From: Lepas anatifera
Taxonomy: Eukaryota > Arthropoda > Thecostraca > Lepadidae
Direction of reading: 5' to 3'
NCBI GenBank assembly: GCA_034440635.1
Contig: JAOTON010001526.1
Location: forward strand, 2,551,001 to 2,615,000
Length of the DNA stretch: 64,000 nucleotides
The notes under the pieces were generated by a model. It ran no database searches. It was not told where the DNA came from and saw only the letters and a list, made by a program, of their open reading frames with translations. The position numbers and the translations under genes were made by a program. Within the stretch, counting starts at the first letter, position 1. Each line of letters opens with the position of its first letter. Shown here one piece after another: positions 22,856 through 34,460 of the stretch.

Positions 22856-24390
22856 TTAGAAGGTCTTGGAAGAAAACTGTTTTATCCTGATTTTTGCAAG
22901 TATGAATATGATGATTAAATTTATTGCTGGTTTATAAGTAGCGTTGCCAAATATAATATTGCTCGCGTTGCATACGACCCGATCAGGGATAATTATTTCG
23001 TTGATGAACCTAAATAGGTCATTCCAGAAGCTTATTGTGAGTCTGCAAGTGTAAAGATAATGACTGATTGTGTCAACTGAACCACAGTGAGCACATAATG
23101 CGCTCGCGACAAGCTGACAGCCATGGATAAATTTATTTGTCGGTAAGAAACGGTGAATAATTTGGTACTGGAACGATTGCAAAGACGTGGACTTTGCACA
23201 TAAGTATGGAATGGTCATTGTCTTTGGCCAGTTCAATGCAAATCCCTCTGCTTCCCACCTGGAAATGGCCGTCGGTTTTACAATATTAATTTGCAACAGA
23301 CTCCACATATTTGTATTCACTTGATTCATCGGGACTTGTCTCTTTCTAAATTCAATGTAAATAGGTGCCTCCCTGTCACCATTCGTTTGCGGGAATCTTT
23401 CTTCTCTCAGACTTTGTTTCCATTGCACTGCAGATACCAATATATCGGACGGAATTGGTCGTGCATGTTGGGAGCCTACGCTTGAATTTTCCGAAATCCA
23501 GGAGCCGTCCATTATTCTCTATTAGGTCCCCAATGTCCATAACACCAGCTGCATACATTTTTGCGTTAAACACCAATCGACCGTTTACTCGAATGTATGA
23601 GTTAAGCCACAGGCTTTCTCGCTTAATTTCCTCAGCATTAGTTGGTACTTTTAGTTTATTAACAGACCGAAACTCTAGCAAAAATCCTAGGTAAAAGTCG
23701 CTAATGTTTAAAGATCTCAGATCATCTGCGTTGTATCTCAGTCGCAAAAGGTCTTCTACTTTTAATGGAGCACACTTCCTGCAAAATCTTTGACCAGACC
23801 CTATCTTGCTTTAGCATTCTCCTAATCCAGCTTAAGCGTACGCTCTTGAAAAGCCGAGTCACGTCTATTGCACCTAAACCCCCGTCCTTAATACTCTGAC
23901 ATACTATTTTACTAGCAACTTTTGGAGGCCTCCCTCTCCACACGAATTTCATTATCAAAGATTGGATTCGATGCAACGTCGTCATAGGTATTGTTACATA
24001 GGGAATAACATAGACAAGTTTGGATGTTAACAAGCTTTTTAGAATGGTTATTCTACCTTTGATGCTCAATTGGCGTTGACTCCACATGCCTATGGTCTTC
24101 TTAATGTTTTGTTTTAATGGATTAAGATTATCCCCCAAACAATTTTCAATCGCGCTAAACTATATGCCTAAAATGTTCACTTTATTTGCTACCGGAATTC
24201 TGCGTGTGCTATCAATTCGGTTTTTCCATTGCCCAATCCACATGGACTTGCATTTGCTGAAGTTTAACTCAAGACCAGAGACTCTTTCAAAAGTGTTCAA
24301 TGTTTCAGTGACCTTTGAAACGGACAGTTCATCTCCCACAAACACAGTGCAAGCGTATGCATATTGAGGTATCATAGCTCATTGTTTCCT
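22856..24390 (-). pseudogene. Tx1-like RT, C-terminal half with zf-RVT
   Basis: Three overlapping frames give IPQYAYACTVFVGDELSV (the second A and C replace the catalytic DD), LELNFSKCKSMWIGQW, then MWSQRQLSIKGRITILK, MKFVWRGRPPK, and LCAHCGSVDTISHYLYTCRL. The last is a Cys-His motif of the zf-RVT family. Frame changes occur near 24150 and 23740-23500. The catalytic centre is destroyed. Confidence 0.75.
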
Positions 24391-24534
24391 ATCTCTAACA
24401 CGCTGCCCGCTGGGGTCCCTGGCATAAAGCGCTCCGCTGGGGGGGGGGCGTTTTTCGCCCCCCTCCGTATCTCATTTCCCACGAAAGCTAAATAAAAATT
24501 ACGGACGGTGTTCAAGAGATCTTGTATGTATGTA

Positions 24535-25343
24535 CAGGGTGTTTCAGAAAGAATGATATTTTTTAAATGGTCAGTAAAGTACTAAAAATCCTTCAAATCC
24601 GTCCACAAAACACTCATTTTAATGGTAAATTGTAGGACATTTTTATATAAATATGTTTCATTTGCATCACATGTTTTCTTTCGTCTTAAATGTACTCGAA
24701 AAATGGTGCAGGAAATATAATATATGCCCGCTTATATTTGGGAAAACAGAACTGGCAGCACTCTAAAAAGGCTTCAGCACACACAAATGGCACGTGAGCA
24801 TGCACATCAAGGGCAAAATTCTCAGTAATATTACAAGTTAAAAGTTTTTGGCTCAAGCTCCGTATGGCTCATTGGTTTACCTTCCATATGAATGACTGGA
24901 TGCGGCGGACACAGCGCAAAAGACCCCACTGTTCACCCCAGAACAAGGGACATGGACCAATTGGGGACTGCTTGCTTGGACCCGAGCTTTCCTAAGCTTG
25001 GGAGGTGCCTTTTTGGAATTAATTTCCAGAGGCAATGTGCATGTGGACTGAGACGTACCATAGTGACGATATCATGTTTGCAGTGCCATTGGCGTGATAC
25101 TTGTCACGTGATACGCACGTGATTTCTACGAACTTTTTCGATGAAGGCAAGATAGACAGTATTTTTCAAGTCATTTTTAAGACTACTTTTTACTAGCAAA
25201 AATATCAAAACAGTTATCAAAATACGAATAATCGTAAATGTCCCAAAATCATCTTTCGATTGATATGTAAATCATACCACAGCAACCAATTTATAACCGC
25301 ATTATGATCAATTCAAAAATATCATTCTTTATGAAACACCCTG
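24535..25343 (+). mobile_element. Mariner-like MITE, 809 bp
   Basis: The inverted ends CAGGGTGTTTCAGAAAGAAT and ATTCTTTATGAAACACCCTG extend for about 28 bases and are flanked by TA (24533-24534, 25344-25345), the Tc1/mariner target. It sits within a short TATG/TGTA tract that is the 3' tail of the LINE at 25346-27713. No transposase frame is visible. Confidence 0.8.
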
Positions 25344-25510
25344 TATGTATGTATTGACAAAAGCAGACCATTCCACACATGTTGGGCTATTCAAAGGTCC
25401 TTGTCATCACAAAAATCGAAAATCAGTGCTGCTACGCCTCGTCATACACATTACAATAAAAGCAATGGCAAAAATGCAGGTAAAAAACTAAAAACTAAAA
25501 ACTAAAAAGA

Positions 25511-26376
25511 CTACTCCCCAAGCAACATTTGCCTTACAGCTTTTTTAAACAATCCGTACCTCATTTCGTGAGGAGATCCGAGGGACATGCATGATGTGTT
25601 GAAGAGCAGAGATCCACGGTAAATGAAATTTCTTTTGCCATGGTTGTTTCGTGGTCTTGACAATGCCAAATGTCCTGACTGTCTTGTTTCGCGTTCTAAT
25701 TGGTCCCTATTAAAGTGCAAGCAAGAGGCAAGTGACGTGGGCTCACCGGAAGTGATCAACCTATGCATCAGACATCAATCAAAATAGTCAAAATACTCCC
25801 GGGTGTCAAGCCACTTCAAATCCTTAATAACATCCGAAATATGATCAAATTTTCTTCTGCCGGATATAACTCGTGCAGCAAAATTGAAAACTTTCTGGAT
25901 TCTATCTTTGGATTCGGAATTTGTGCTGCCATAAACCTGAATACAGTAACGGATATGAGAGAACACTAAAGAATCAATAATGCGTGGGAGCACCTCCACA
26001 GGTAGAAATTGTCTGGCATGATACAGGGCTATCAGAATTCCAAAACATCGGTCTGACACAAATTTTACATGCTGTGACCATAAGTGGCAGTCCATGTAAA
26101 CACCTAAATTCCTAACAACACTTTTGCTTACAATTTCTTCACCCATGAAGTTGACCCGTAACGGCTGCGGTATGCAACTCAGTTGCCTGCGGTCTCCACA
26201 GAGAATCACCTCTGTCTTGCCAGCATTGATCTTCATGCCATTCTGTTGGAACCAGGTGGTCAGCATATCTAAGACTTTTTCTAAACTTCCTAGCATGTCC
26301 GATATTTGTCCACGTGGCCCAGAGATACCAATTTGGATATCATCTGCATACCTAATACAATGGATCCTAAACCCGT
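25511..26376 (-). pseudogene. CR1-type RT, C-terminal half
   Basis: After B1 the frame resumes with FRIHCIRYADDIQIGISGP, which holds the catalytic YADD, then GMKINAGKTEVILCG, LGVYMDCHLW and SHIRYCIQVYG. A frame change near 25775 leads into the C-terminal end at 25511 (RNFIYRGSLLFN). Only the B1 insertion and this change interrupt it, so the copy is not very old. Confidence 0.75.
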
Positions 26377-26380
26377 TTAA

Positions 26381-27402
26381 CCCGCGCCCCACCGGGGGTC
26401 CGGCGCCACCTTCGCCCCACCGGGGGCCATCGATGGCCCCCTCTAACTCCGAAAATATGGGCGTTAGCGCAAATCTGCAAAGTGCAATAGAAAGCTCGCG
26501 TGAATTCAGTAAGAAATTACTTCGCATGTTTTAGTGCTTAGGTCAATGGTTTGACCTCCAGAGGTCAAATTAGGTCAAGATCGGCTATTTTCACTCAAAT
26601 ATGCAATGATTAAGCCAACTGGGCATAACTCTTATGTCATTAGAGCTATTGAGGCCTGGTAAAGTACATTTGATAGCAAATTGCCAGTACTTTTTCCGCT
26701 ATGTGGAACGTAAAGACCTCCCGCCAGTGGTTTGACCGCCAGAGGTCACCTCGTGACCTAATATGACCTGAGGTCACGAAAGGTAAAAAAGTAACCTTGC
26801 CGTATATCAAATGAAAGCCAGTGACAAGACAAACACGATGGTGTTTGTTTCACCGCTCTAGCTCAATTAGGTCAAAAGTTATTGTCAAAATACTGTTTTT
26901 GACCTCTGGTGACCTTGGATGACCTTGGAAAAGTCAAAGGGCAAATATGACCCCTGGGATCCGTGAAAGGGTGTCCAAAAACGTTGTTCTGAGCAGTCTG
27001 AGTATTTGCAATCATTTTTGTGGTTTTTATGTCATGAAATAGCTTTTCCCCATGCTTTTCCAATGGGAGAGGTCGCCTCGTGACCTGACCTCAGGGCACG
27101 AAATCGAAAAATCCCGGATATACACCTTGTAGACCCTGAAGGGGTCATGAAGTGTAGGAAGTTTCAAATCGATCGACTTTGAAATGTAGCTCTTACAGAG
27201 CTCTAAAGGTGAAGTGAGGTGACCTTGGTTGACCTCGTCTGGTGACCTGACCTTGGGTGACCCGGGGTAAAAAATTTCAGGGATGATGGGAAAATGATGC
27301 AGTGAGAGGTAGAGCCCTCAACCGCGGTGCTGCGCCTCGTCGTTTTTCTGCTATCCCAGAAAAACCTTAGGGGGCCATCGATGGCCCCCGGTGGGGCGAG
27401 GG
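26381..27402 (+). mobile_element. TTAA element family B, copy B1 (1022 bp)
   Basis: Flanked by TTAA (26377-26380, 27403-27406), with ends CCCGCGCCCCACCGGGGG and CCCCCGGTGGGGCGAGGG. Each end also carries the palindrome GGGGGCCATCGATGGCCCCC (26422-26441 and 27370-27389). The left end holds the terminal motif twice and the right end once. Removing B1 with one TTAA restores the interrupted RT frame as VPDYLNGFRIHCIRYADD. No coding capacity. Copy B2 (35139-36160) is inverted and equally long. Confidence 0.9.
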
Positions 27403-27406
27403 TTAA

Positions 27407-27713
27407 GTAATCTGGAACGTGACAAGATAGGTTGTTGCCCATGATGTTTGCAAGTATCGGGCCTAAACAAGTGCCCTGAAAAGTGCCTATATCAATTGGT
27501 AGGGGTTCCGAAATTTTGTCTCCGATTTTCACTTTTTGTACATGGGCATCGAGATAGCATTTAAACCAACCAGGAAAGATCTGCAAGAGTTCTAACTTTG
27601 TCAAAAGTGCTGTGTGGTCAATCACATCGAAAAATCGACTCAAATCAATCAAGGTGAGCAGAGTAATTTCCGAACGGTCCATTGCTTTTAGAATTTCATC
27701 GCTTATGGTGATA
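27407..27713 (-). pseudogene. CR1-type RT, N-terminal half
   Basis: The frame reads ALITISDEILKAMDRSEI, then LIDLSRFFDVIDHTALL (first catalytic Asp region), FPGWFKCYLDAHVQKVKIG and GTFQGTCLGPILANIMGN. The 5' end is truncated at about 27713 where D1 sequence resumes. It joins the piece at 25511-26376 once B1 is removed. Confidence 0.75.
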
Positions 27714-28599
27714 AGGGCAAGACGAAGATATTTTATAAGAGAAATTTTTATGTCAGGTCAATATTGAGGTCATCATAGGTTAAAGAAGGTTCCATAAGCT
27801 TACAACAGAGCAGGTACGTTTCTCTTTCTAGATATGTCCTCAGGGGAGCTAGAGAAAATCTTAATGCCTCATTGGATTCCTCTCATCGCGGCGAATCGAA
27901 CGATTTATAATATGACCTTGCTAGGTCAAATAATGAAAATGACCTGACCTCGAGCTAGGTCGGGGTCACAGAGTGACTTGGTATGGTCATGTTGCATATC
28001 AATCGACTCCCCGTGACAATATAAGCACAATGCAGGCAAAATGGGAGCTTTATCTCAATTCAGTAAGAAGTTATTGGCAAAACAATCACTCTATGCTCTT
28101 GTGACCTGACATGGCCTTTGGCAGGTCAGATGCTCCAAAAATCAACTTTATGTGCAAGATCGTGGTAAGAATAAACGGTTTGAGGATTTTCAGCTTTATC
28201 TATCCAGTATTTACTGAAAACGAGCCCATTCTATTTTTCACCATAGACCATAGAAAAATTGACCCCACCTTAGGTCATAAATATCGAAATTCCAAGATAG
28301 CAGATTGGTAGACCCTAATGACCTTATCATATTGTGAAAGTTTCAAACTGATCGGTTCGCTGATGTTCCCTGGGCGCTGCTTCAAACTCGTGATTTTGGT
28401 TTTGAGGTCGGGTCACTTGACCTTGAATAGCTCCTTGACCTGACATGACCTTACCTTAAAAAATTGGTCAGATGTGTAAAATTGATCAGGGATAAGGTAC
28501 TTTAAGTTTATTGTTCTGCGTTTCTTCGTTTTTGCGTTACTTTGGAAAACCAGGAGGGGGCGAATTTCGCCCTCCCCCAGCGGGACGCGTGTTAAACCC

Positions 28600-29940
28600 T
28601 TAACTTCAGCCAGCGATCGTATCTTTATTGTAAGGAGTTCTACTGCTAAAGTGAATAACATTCCAGACGCTGGGCATCCTTGCATTATGTCTCGGTTTGG
28701 CTTAAACCAGTCGGAAGTAAATCAATTATTTATTACCGTTAGCTCCGTATCAGTGTGCAGTAGCTTTACCCATTGAATGAATGTCTCACCAAAACCAAAA
28801 CATTGCAGAGCATCATACATAAACTGGTGCTCGATAATATTAAACGCCGCCCTGAAATATAGAGCAATGATTATCCCTGCAATGTTTTCTTTTACGCTAT
28901 AGTCAATAGCATCCTGGAATGTTTTCAGGTTATCCTTAATGTTTCTACCCCTTATAAAGTCACTCTGGTCATGGTAAACTATGGAATCAATTACACGGCT
29001 AAGTCTCATTGCCAGTACCTTTGCAACGATCTTATAAATTATGTCTAGCAAACAAATTGGCCTCTAATTTTTTTAGCAACTTGTTATCCCCGTTTTTCGG
29101 TAAGAGGGTGAGTATGCCTCTGCGCTGAGTCACAAAAAGCTTCGTTTTAATGAATGCTTCATTAATATACCCCACAATTAGTGCGCTTAACTCTTCCCAG
29201 AAATGTTTTATAAATTATTTATTAAACTCTGACACCGAGGGCGCCTTATTGGAGCTCACCATGTCTAACGCTGTCTTGCATTCATCAGCAGTAACGGGAC
29301 CTTCACAAATTTCCCGGTTTGCATCTTCTAAAACGGGTACATGTGCGCCCCCAAGTAAAATCTGCACTCGCTGTCGCAATTTTTTTGAAGTATTTGTCTT
29401 GGAAGTAGTCTTTACATGCACGCAAAATTTCATTACCATCGGATATTATTTCCCCATCTGTCCTTTGCAGCATAGTTATAGTTTTATCCTTTGATTTTTT
29501 TCTTACCAAGTTCAGAAAATATGTGGTTGGCTTTTCATCGTTTTCCGTCAAGTTTACTTTTGACCATAACATCGCACATTGGGCTTTCTTATTCTTAAAT
29601 TCATCCAACTCCAGTTTTGTTCTAGAGTACTGATTTTGCAGTAAGGTATTAGCTGCTGGTGTGCATAGAAAATGCTCCAAATCCGCTAGCTTTGACTCAA
29701 GCTCTTTTTCACGTTCTAACCTTCCCTTTGGCTACTTGTTTACTCTTTAACATACATAATGTTCGGATCCTTCCAAACAAAACTTCTAATAATACGCCTA
29801 AATCATGAATGTTCGCACATTCCCCCGCCTTCTTCTGACAGTTTGTATTTCTTCTTTAATTGCGCGCTGGAGGTCTTCCTCCTGAAGAACACTTGTGTTC
29901 AGAGAGCTGTACCCAGCAGCAGGAACGTGAGTGACGTTAC
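28600..29940 (-). pseudogene. Tx1-like LINE polymerase, N-terminal half of RT
   Basis: Fragments in several frames read LQEEDLQRAIKEEIQ, KPTTYFLNLVRKKS, ANREICEGPVTADECKTAL, LLDIIYKIVAKVLAMRL, YHDQSDFIRGRNIKDNLKTFQDAIDY, IIIALYFRAAFNIIEHQF and QGCPASGMLFTLAVELL. The catalytic Asp expected in the IIIALDFRAAF position is replaced by Tyr. D1 interrupts the gene just after VKGL. Upstream of about 29940 no LINE sequence is evident. Confidence 0.7.
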
Positions 29941-31692
29941 GTAAGACACCGTGACGCATTCAAGCGGTTAGAGGGACAGTGCCCCTCACCCTCCTGTTTT
30001 TAGACCTGTAGGGCTGCCCCTCCTCCTGTGGAAGCTGGGCGCCAATGTCTTAGCCAAAAGCGCCCTGAACGCCTTTACAGGGAATGTGACACCTTGGTCG
30101 AATCCAGGAATTTTGTATAAATAGGGGTATTTTTAACACAAAATCATGCAAACGTCCATTATTTCACTGACAAATGTATAATGTCTCAATATTTTTATCT
30201 TTAAAATGCTCATCTAGGGTGAAAAATAAACCTCTGCCTGTGGATGACGTCATAATCTGCCAACTACCACCATATTCTATAGCATTCAAGTGCTTCAGTT
30301 GGCTGATTACTCACCGTGACGTCAGCGCTGTCGGCACACCAACAGCTGACAACTGTGGCTGCATGGCTGGGGTATATTTGGAGTACATTTTAGCTAGGTT
30401 TTTAGCCTTTCTGCACGAAATTTTTTAGTTTCAAGACAAATGATATATTGAGTACCGGGTTTTCTGGCATGCTTTAAAACTTTGCTATCTCAGTTAACAC
30501 GTGCCCCGCTGGGGAGGGGGCGAAATTCGCCCCACTCCTGGTTTCCCCTGATAACACAAAAACAAAGAAACGCAGAACAAGGAAACTTACAGTACCTTAT
30601 CCCTGATCAATTTTATGCATCTTATCTATTTTTTAGGTCAATGCCAGGTATCTATGCCAGGTTAAGGAGCTATCTAAGGTTAAGCGACCCGACCTCAAAA
30701 CCCTAAATTCATGAGTTTGAAGCAGCGACCTTGAGAGAGAGAGTTTCATGTTAAGTGTAGGAATTTTGATGAAATGCCAAGTTTGAAGTACTTCGACTAT
30801 ATTAAGGGCATGATTGGTGACTTTAAATCCAACCCGAAACGTTTCTGGACCTTTTTGAAGTGTGTTAGGGTACCAAGAGCAAATTATTTGAACTGTTAGA
30901 TGGTGACAGGCTAGTGAGGAGCGATTTTGAGTGGGCTAATCTGTTAAACCACACGTTTGCCAACAAGTTCACTGATCCGGAAGTGCATGACTATCCCGAA
31001 GCACGTGTTTACGATTTGTAGTCTCTCAACCAATTTGAGATCACAGAAACATGTGTCAGGAGTGCCTTAAGCGCACTTCAGAGTCATAAGGCTTGTAGGC
31101 CCGATAACATGAGTGCACGCATTCAAGGAGTGTAGCGATCAGTTGTCGGTCCCACTTGCTATCTTGTTCAGAAAGTCGGTGCATCCAGGTGTTTTCCCGA
31201 GCAGGTGGGCGGAGGCTAACATCGTGCCTATTCACAAAAAGGATCTCGAAAACTATCTTCAAATTATCGTTCCGTCTCGCTGACGTCGCTGTTTGGAAAA
31301 TTGCTTGAGCGGTGCGTTTGTGACACCCTTCTCTTTCACGTTCAACCAGTCCTGACTCCAAATCAACACGGTTTTGTCCCACGCCGATCATGCGATTCAA
31401 ATTTAGCTTGCCTTCTAATGAAGGCGTGGGAATCTATCTCTTCTGGCTCTCAGGCTGACTTATACGGATTATTCTGCGGCGCTCCAGAGCGTCAATCACA
31501 AGCTTCTAATTCATAAATTGAAGAATTCTTACCAAATTTCAGGCCCAGCTCTTAATTGGCTCTCGTCGTATTTAGTAAATCGTAAACAACGTGTCATTGT
31601 TAACGGAAAGTGCTCTGACTGGATCCATGTGCGCTCTGGGACCCCAGAAGGTGGAATCATACCGCCGCTTCCGTTCGCCCTGTTTGTCAATG

Positions 31693-33420
31693 CAGAGGTC
31701 AAGAACATGTCAGGTTGGCTACCCACATCCCTTGACGCGACCAACATGGCTACCTGAAGCGAAATTAACTTTTGCATGAACTGAGGCTTTAAATGGCTCC
31801 CAGAATAACTGTCTTAGTGAGTGAAAAGTATTCTCAAAAAGTGGAATTATGAAAGTAATTAAATGTACAGTGATTTGGAGACTAATGAATTACATATAGC
31901 ATACTCTTAGTACCAAACAGCAAAGGTTAAGTATATGTGCAGTGATTACAAGTTGTGTGTGCTGTAATACAAGCATGCGTCCATTAGCTGAGCATATTAA
32001 TCAGTCAAAAATGTTATCAAGTACCTAATTAAAAAATACATGAAAAATAATATGTGCCGTCAGAGTCTAGTACCCTTACTGCAACTGCTTGCTATGATCA
32101 ATCATTGCTTAGATCATCATTGCTAAGATAGCAGACAACCACCATTTGACTGTAGCAGTCACCATGCTGAGACGTAAGCTACTTGAAGGATACATTCAAT
32201 TAACACTCTGTTAAAAGAATACATATAATTTAAATATCTCCAATGCATGCAACCAAATATAGGTACTCAGCCAGAGGACAAGTACCTCTTAATACCACAA
32301 CCATCATCCAGCAAATTCTAGAAATATTGAAGCAGATCGATAAGCAGCACCACATTCACCTGCTGAATGGAAACTTTTGTGGAATCATTACAATCTTGTT
32401 AAGTTTGATTTGATAAAATTGACACCAAAACTGCAGGTATGCACCAAAGAAACCTACCTCCAGTTTACCTGACTTCATGGGCACCAAACAGCATCTAATT
32501 TTCTGGGTGCAAAGCCAAAACTTGCAACTCTCATCTCCACAGGTCTACAGTTTTGATATCTCGCATGCACAGGATTAAAATGTGTGCTCTTATTGACCCC
32601 TCAAATCACACTACTCTCCTGGGCTTTTGAGATCTGGCAGAGTTCACTTTGCCCTGCGTTTCTCTGGCTGCGGCATAATATAAAAGATTGGTAGTGTGTT
32701 TACCACTGGCAACAAACCTCCTATTTTGATTTAGGTCAAAATCTACAGCCTCATAGTAAGATACCCAAACAGCAGCTTCAACAACACGTATATCGACTGC
32801 TTTCTTTCGCTACTTCCCGCCAGAAACGCAGAACTTTGTGGTTACCCAAGTGGCTACCTGGTGCTCCTAATCGTAATTTTCGTTGGCGGCCTGGCTACCA
32901 GAACATCTCTAATTCCGCAAAACGAGTCCTCAAGTACAACGTAAGCAGTGGTTTACTCTCCTATGCAGAATAATTTCACTATAGATCCTGATATAGATTT
33001 TAAATTTTTCTCCTTTTATTCAAAATAAATAGTGAAATTCATATAAAATAATGAATATTACCGTTTTCATGTCATCGCAATTTGAGTACCTTTTTTCCTG
33101 GCTTTATATGGGTCAATTTCGTTGGCGATGTGGTTACCTACCCATCTCTAACTTAGCTGTGAAATAACGCGAGTGAGTAAGGATAAATTATTTGTCACTA
33201 ATTTGCATCGTCTGTACTAGAGTTATAATGTTACTTAAAATCAGTAAGGTAGCATTGCTATTATGGATAGTTCTTTTACGTGGCGGTAGATCGTGGAGAT
33301 ACTTGTTTTGTGCTGGTAAGTGCAATTCTTGATCTCTGTCAAATCTCCGTGATTGGCTACCTAAGTTCTGGTCCTTGAACCTCATTTGCTACCCACGGCT
33401 GTTGCGATTCTTGACCTCTG
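31693..33420 (+). mobile_element. hAT-type element, 1728 bp, non-autonomous
   Basis: Ends CAGAGGTCAAGAA and TTCTTGACCTCTG are 13-bp perfect inverted repeats, flanked by a perfect 8-bp duplication TGTCAATG (31685-31692, 33421-33428). Removing it with one duplication joins the LINE frame as FALFVNDLPDN, the expected RT sequence. No transposase frame is visible. The word GGCTACC recurs near both ends and inside. Confidence 0.9.
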
Positions 33421-33749
33421 TGTCAATGACCTCCCGGACAATGTCAAGACAAACTGTCTTCTATTCGTGGCTGATGTGAAATTATACCACACAATTGACT
33501 CAGAACTAGACGCTCAACTACTACAAGACGATCTCACACATTTGGCTGCCTAGTCTGTGCTTTGGAAACTAAATCTCAACCCTGCAAAATGTAAATCATT
33601 CTCGATGACGTTGAAGCGGAACCTCATCGTAACCGGGTCTGAAATTCAAAATTCTTTCCTAAACAGAGTAGAAACTATTCGTGATTTTGGGGTTTGGCTA
33701 GACTCAAAATTAACCTTTGCTGAACATATTAACAATACAGTCAGCAGGG

Positions 33750-33932
33750 AGGGATGAGGTGGCTTAGTGGATAGCACCCTTGTCTTCTAAGCCACCGGTC
33801 CCGGGTTCAAGTCCCGGCGGAGCCTCTGAATAAGTCGATCTGATCCCCAAAATCCCTTCCAACAGAGTGAGAGTTGGTGACGCCGTATGACCCTGGCAGT
33901 TGGTGCGTCGTTAAACCCCAACAATTGTAATA
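33750..33932 (+). mobile_element. tRNA-derived SINE, 183 bp
   Basis: The head resembles a tRNA with A box TGGCTTAGTGG (33760-33770) and B box GGTTCAAGTCC (33804-33814), both matching polymerase III consensus. The anticodon region (TTGTCTTCTAAG) suggests an Arg-TCT-like ancestor. The tail ends TCGTTAAACCCCAACAATTG. A perfect 13-bp duplication ACAGTCAGCAGGG flanks it (33737-33749, 33933-33945). It lies inside the LINE, between its FAEHI and the following ANR-like segment. Confidence 0.9.
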
Positions 33933-34460
33933 ACAGTCAGCAGGGCGAACAGAACAGTCGGAGTGATGATTCGCTCCCTTCAGGTAGGTCACACGGCGGG
34001 GGGAGCGAGACGGAAACTGAAACTTGAACCTATCTTGGCGGCTTATTTTGGTAATCTTCGATCTATCATGGAATTTTGTTGCGTCATTTGGGGGAGGGGG
34101 AGCCGCCAAGACTCACTTAGACAGGCTTGAAAAAATTCAACATAAGTTTCTTATTTGGCTAGCTCGGTTTCGACTCGGAATTCTGTGTCACTTGCGTATA
34201 ATGATCTTCTGACGTTGCTTAAAATCACCAGTTTGGCAAACAGAAGAATTCACCCTGATACTCTATTTGCACCTAAAATTTTTTCAGGCAAGATAGACTC
34301 CGCCCTCCAGTTCGGTAGCTTTGCATTGCGTGTTCCATCAAGAAACACACGGGCGATGACTCGCGGACTGCTGCACGTGCAGTCCGCGGTCACTGACCCG
34401 ATCTTACGTAAAGCAGCTGCCTTTACACTGAGAAGTGACTGTGGATTTTAAAGTGTTTTA

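Larger units (their letters stand above)
25346..27713 (-). mobile_element. 5'-truncated CR1-type LINE inside D1
   Basis: This minus-strand LINE starts in the RT domain (about 27713) and ends with a tail of ATAC units near 24520-25360. It is interrupted by TTAA element B1 (26381-27402) and, in its tail, by the mariner-like MITE. It lies within D1, joining D1 positions that are contiguous in copy D2. Confidence 0.75.
24399..28591 (+). mobile_element. TTAA element family D, copy D1, with nested insertions
   Basis: The left end (24399) starts CACGCTGCCCGCTGGGG after CTAA, a decayed TTAA; the right end (28591) finishes CAGCGGGACGCGTG before TTAA (28592-28595). D1 sequence is present at 24399-24530 and 27713-28591; the middle is a later LINE insertion. 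Subterminal palindromes GGGGGCG/CGCCCCC occur at both ends. Removing D1 with one TTAA joins the Tx1-like frame as EVKGLKIGNNEL, a normal RT segment, which proves the boundaries. The body holds many AGGTCA/TGACCT words. Confidence 0.8.
22856..29940 (-). mobile_element. Tx1/L1-like LINE, split by TTAA element D1
   Basis: A minus-strand LINE polymerase reads from about 29940 to 22856 and is cut by D1 (24399-28591). Before D1 it carries the pre-RT linker, the N-terminal RT motifs and CPASGMLFTLAVELL. After D1 it continues with the YADD position (now YAYA), the LNFSKCKSMW motif and a C-terminal zf-RVT-like region. RT followed by a zf-RVT domain is typical of L1/Tx1 polymerases. Several frame changes and the lost YADD show that it is dead. 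It would have been about 2.9 kb without D1. Confidence 0.75.
30745..34460 (+). mobile_element. CR1/Jockey-type LINE inside D2, broken by a hAT element and a SINE
   Basis: A 5'-truncated, heavily frameshifted LINE. It starts with YFDYIKGMIGDFKSNPKRFW (linker before RT), then FANKFTDP, NYRSVSLTSLFGKLLER, QPVLTPNQHGFVPRRSC, an SGTPEGG motif and FALFVN. It is interrupted by a hAT element (31693-33420), resumes as NDLPDNVKTNCLLFVADVKLY (catalytic ADD changed to ADV), continues LNLNPAKCKSFSM and LDSKLTFAEHI, and is interrupted again by a SINE (33750-33932) before KIQHKFLIWL. It is a sister of the copy at 19950. Confidence 0.75.

Noticed and set aside
33760..33830. Functional tRNA gene
   Set aside because: A and B boxes are good, but it is bounded by 13-bp duplications with a SINE body, so it is a SINE head.
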